A stretch of 64,000 bases of DNA from UBA8079 sp965205535 (lineage in GTDB: Bacteria; Pseudomonadota; Alphaproteobacteria; UBA6615). Under the pieces are notes generated by a model. That model saw only the letters and a program-made list of their open reading frames with translations. It did not search any database and was not told the origin of the DNA. The DNA lies in contig CBDBHH010000005.1 in assembly GCA_965205535.1 (NCBI GenBank), positions 62,001-126,000 on the forward strand, given 5' to 3'. The translations under genes were made by a program, and so were the position numbers. The number at the start of each line of letters is the position of its first letter. Position 1 is the stretch's first letter. Positions 62,908-64,000 of the stretch are shown piece after piece.

Positions 62908-64000
62908 GACACATCGCCGTCAGGGTCAGTCACGGTCAGGGTGAACTCAAACTCTCCGTCATCCGCCGTCCGGCGGACCGGCGCGATGAAGGTGGCGGTG
63001 ACGGTGTCCGCTCCGGTCAGGGTGACAGGGGTTCCACCGGTCTGGGCCCATAAGTAGACCACGGTATTGCTCACGGCAGGATCGGAACTGCCACTGCCGT
63101 CAAGGGTGACGGTATCGCCTTCGTTCACGGTCTGGCTCGGACCGGCATCAGCCGTTGCAATAGTTGCCTCAATCATTGCCGTCGCCGTCGCCGTACCCAG
63201 GCTGAAACCTGTCGGCAAGGCGTTGTTAGAGTTCGCGCTCAGGGTCGCCGTGAAGGTCTCGGCCTCTTCCGCCTCTCCATCGGTTAACACCGGCACGGTA
63301 AAGGTCTGGCTCAGATCGTCCCCGCTCGCGCCAGCCGCGAAGGTCAGCGTGCCGTTCGTTGCTGTGAAGTCACTCCCCGCGGTCGCCGTGCCCGCCGCGG
63401 TGGCATAATCCACCACTACTGCCGCGCCCGGTGAGCCCGACAAGGTCACCGTGAAGGTGGCATCATCGCCTTCGTTCACGTTGCCGGTGGGCCCGGCAAT
63501 CGACACCGTCGCCGTGCCCGCTGCCGTGATCGTCGCCGTCGCCGTCGCCGTGCCCAGGCTGAAGCCTGTCGGCAGCGGGTTCGAGCTGTTCGCGCTCAGG
63601 GTCGCCGTGAAACTCTCGTCGCCTTCCACAATGCTGTCGGTTAACACCGGCACGGTGAAGGTCTGGGTCAGATCGGTCGTGTTCGCCACAAAGGTCAGCG
63701 TGCCGCTCGTTGCGGTGAAGTCAGTCGCCGACGCCGTCCCTGTTGCGGTGGCATAATCCACCACCACCGCCGAGCCCGGTGAGCCCGACAAGGTCACCGT
63801 GAAGGTGGCGTCATCGCCCTCGGCCACGTTGCCGCCGCCCGAGATGGATACCGTCGCCGAACCATTCGCCCTAATCGCCGCCTGCGCGCTCGTCCTGCCC
63901 CGGCTGAAACCTGGCGGCAGCGGGGTGTCCTCGTTCGCCCTATTCAGTCTTACGGTGAAGGTCTCGCTGCCTTCCACCTGAGGATCGTCAAGCACCGGCA
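61791..64000 (-). CDS. Second surface protein: Calx-beta repeats, one PKD module, same beta-barrel; 5' part outside window
   Basis: At least 734 residues, open at the right edge. The visible N-terminal side is made of Calx-beta modules of about 100 residues (GNVAEGDDATFTVTLSGSPG, VNEGDDATFTVTLSGSPG; DYATAxGTAxxxxDFTA), known as calcium-binding beta-sandwiches in adhesins. One PKD-like module follows (ADAGPSQTVNEGDTVTLDGS). The last about 370 residues equal those of the first surface protein, ending NMKF. Only the exposed part differs between the two genes. Confidence 0.88.
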   Translation of the reverse strand, partial: PVLDDPQVEGSETFTVRLNRANEDTPLPPGFSRGRTSAQAAIRANGSATVSISGGGNVAEGDDATFTVTLSGSPGSAVVVDYATATGTASATDFTATSGTLTFVANTTDLTQTFTVPVLTDSIVEGDESFTATLSANSSNPLPTGFSLGTATATATITAAGTATVSIAGPTGNVNEGDDATFTVTLSGSPGAAVVVDYATAAGTATAGSDFTATNGTLTFAAGASGDDLSQTFTVPVLTDGEAEEAETFTATLSANSNNALPTGFSLGTATATAMIEATIATADAGPSQTVNEGDTVTLDGSGSSDPAVSNTVVYLWAQTGGTPVTLTGADTVTATFIAPVRRTADDGEFEFTLTVTDPDGDVSTDTVAISVSTDASVQKTVETINRFMETRTRLILANQPDASRRIDRLRSGVGPEQLSFATGEINKLMPVDFNLRDLVSGTYKFATSLDQVTRAAAHLEVMQGGQVAQGGTAAHERRRLDVWVEGGFHRFNGGAGSDGDFAIVHLGADYLVSPGLLVGAVVQYDSLTDSNDGDNSRIDGKGWLAGPYVTARLQENLYLDARVAGGASDNDVTPTGAYTDNFKSTRWLADVSLSGVFTHDQWTLRPNAALSWLADKQKSYTGTLGDTIPGQTVSQGQFRFGPTVSRWFLGDNGWRYEPTLTLDAIYSHADTSGGGGFLTTTAGDGDGWRARVAPGISMTDPEGARRLSLTGNYDGIGQSDYEAWGLGVKLNMKF

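Overview
The window is a GC-rich alphaproteobacterial chromosome segment, about 42.7 kb of chromosomal genes followed by at least 21 kb of mosaic accessory DNA. The alphaproteobacterial call rests on the rpoD/dnaG/yqeY cluster, the ELM1-like gene, the glcDEF operon, class III alcohol dehydrogenase and the short bL36; the order cannot be fixed from sequence alone.

1-12,180 (minus strand): one long catabolic operon, transcribed from about 12.1 kb down past base 1. It runs solute-binding protein, sulfatase-like hydrolase, two ABC permeases, a formylglycine-type sulfatase, ABC ATPase, HisD-family dehydrogenase, LacI regulator, bicupin, a MetE-like protein (interrupted by an in-frame TGA) and a second cupin cut by the window edge. 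It looks like uptake and desulfation/oxidation of a small sulfated or sugar-like compound under a LacI repressor; a CG-centred palindrome in the promoter region is the best operator candidate.

12,580-42,270: housekeeping and metabolism. A frameshifted Nudix gene, a CAT-anticodon tRNA, rpoD-dnaG-yqeY, carA-carB-greA, an Lrp regulator, an ELM1-like/2OG-oxygenase/unknown 658-aa cluster, dihaem cytochrome c, dienelactone hydrolase, class III ADH, trxB-lysR, a candidate small RNA with C-rich loops, msrP, an MFS transporter, TPR and beta-propeller proteins, a lipocalin-like protein, glcDEF and rpmJ.

42,360-64,000: an accessory island. It starts at a truncated AhpD-like gene, where base composition drops sharply. 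First comes an AT-rich block with a beta-class DNA methyltransferase, a type I restriction system (hsdM, hsdS with a frameshift in an A-run, hsdR) and a small replicon-like module (HUH Rep plus two tiny genes). The Rep gene is split near its 5' end by a 2,558-bp IS1595-family element (27-bp perfect terminal repeats, 8-bp target duplication). That element carries, in one operon with its transposase, an adenine methyltransferase with a 13-G tract, an EcoRI-family restriction endonuclease and a 57-aa AT-hook-like protein. I regard this transposon-borne restriction-modification unit as the main discovery. Next come a serine-recombinase remnant, nested IS3 material, a GNAT fragment, a 1,091-aa outer-membrane surface protein, an IS1016-like element, a PD-(D/E)XK-like protein, a methylase fragment and two small plasmid-type genes. 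The window ends in a second surface protein whose beta-barrel anchor is an exact 1,121-bp DNA copy of the first.

Several genes carry one-base homopolymer indels or a nonsense codon (Nudix, hsdS, the IS-borne methyltransferase, the MetE-like gene). These may be real switches or decay, or consensus errors of the assembly; raw reads would separate the two.
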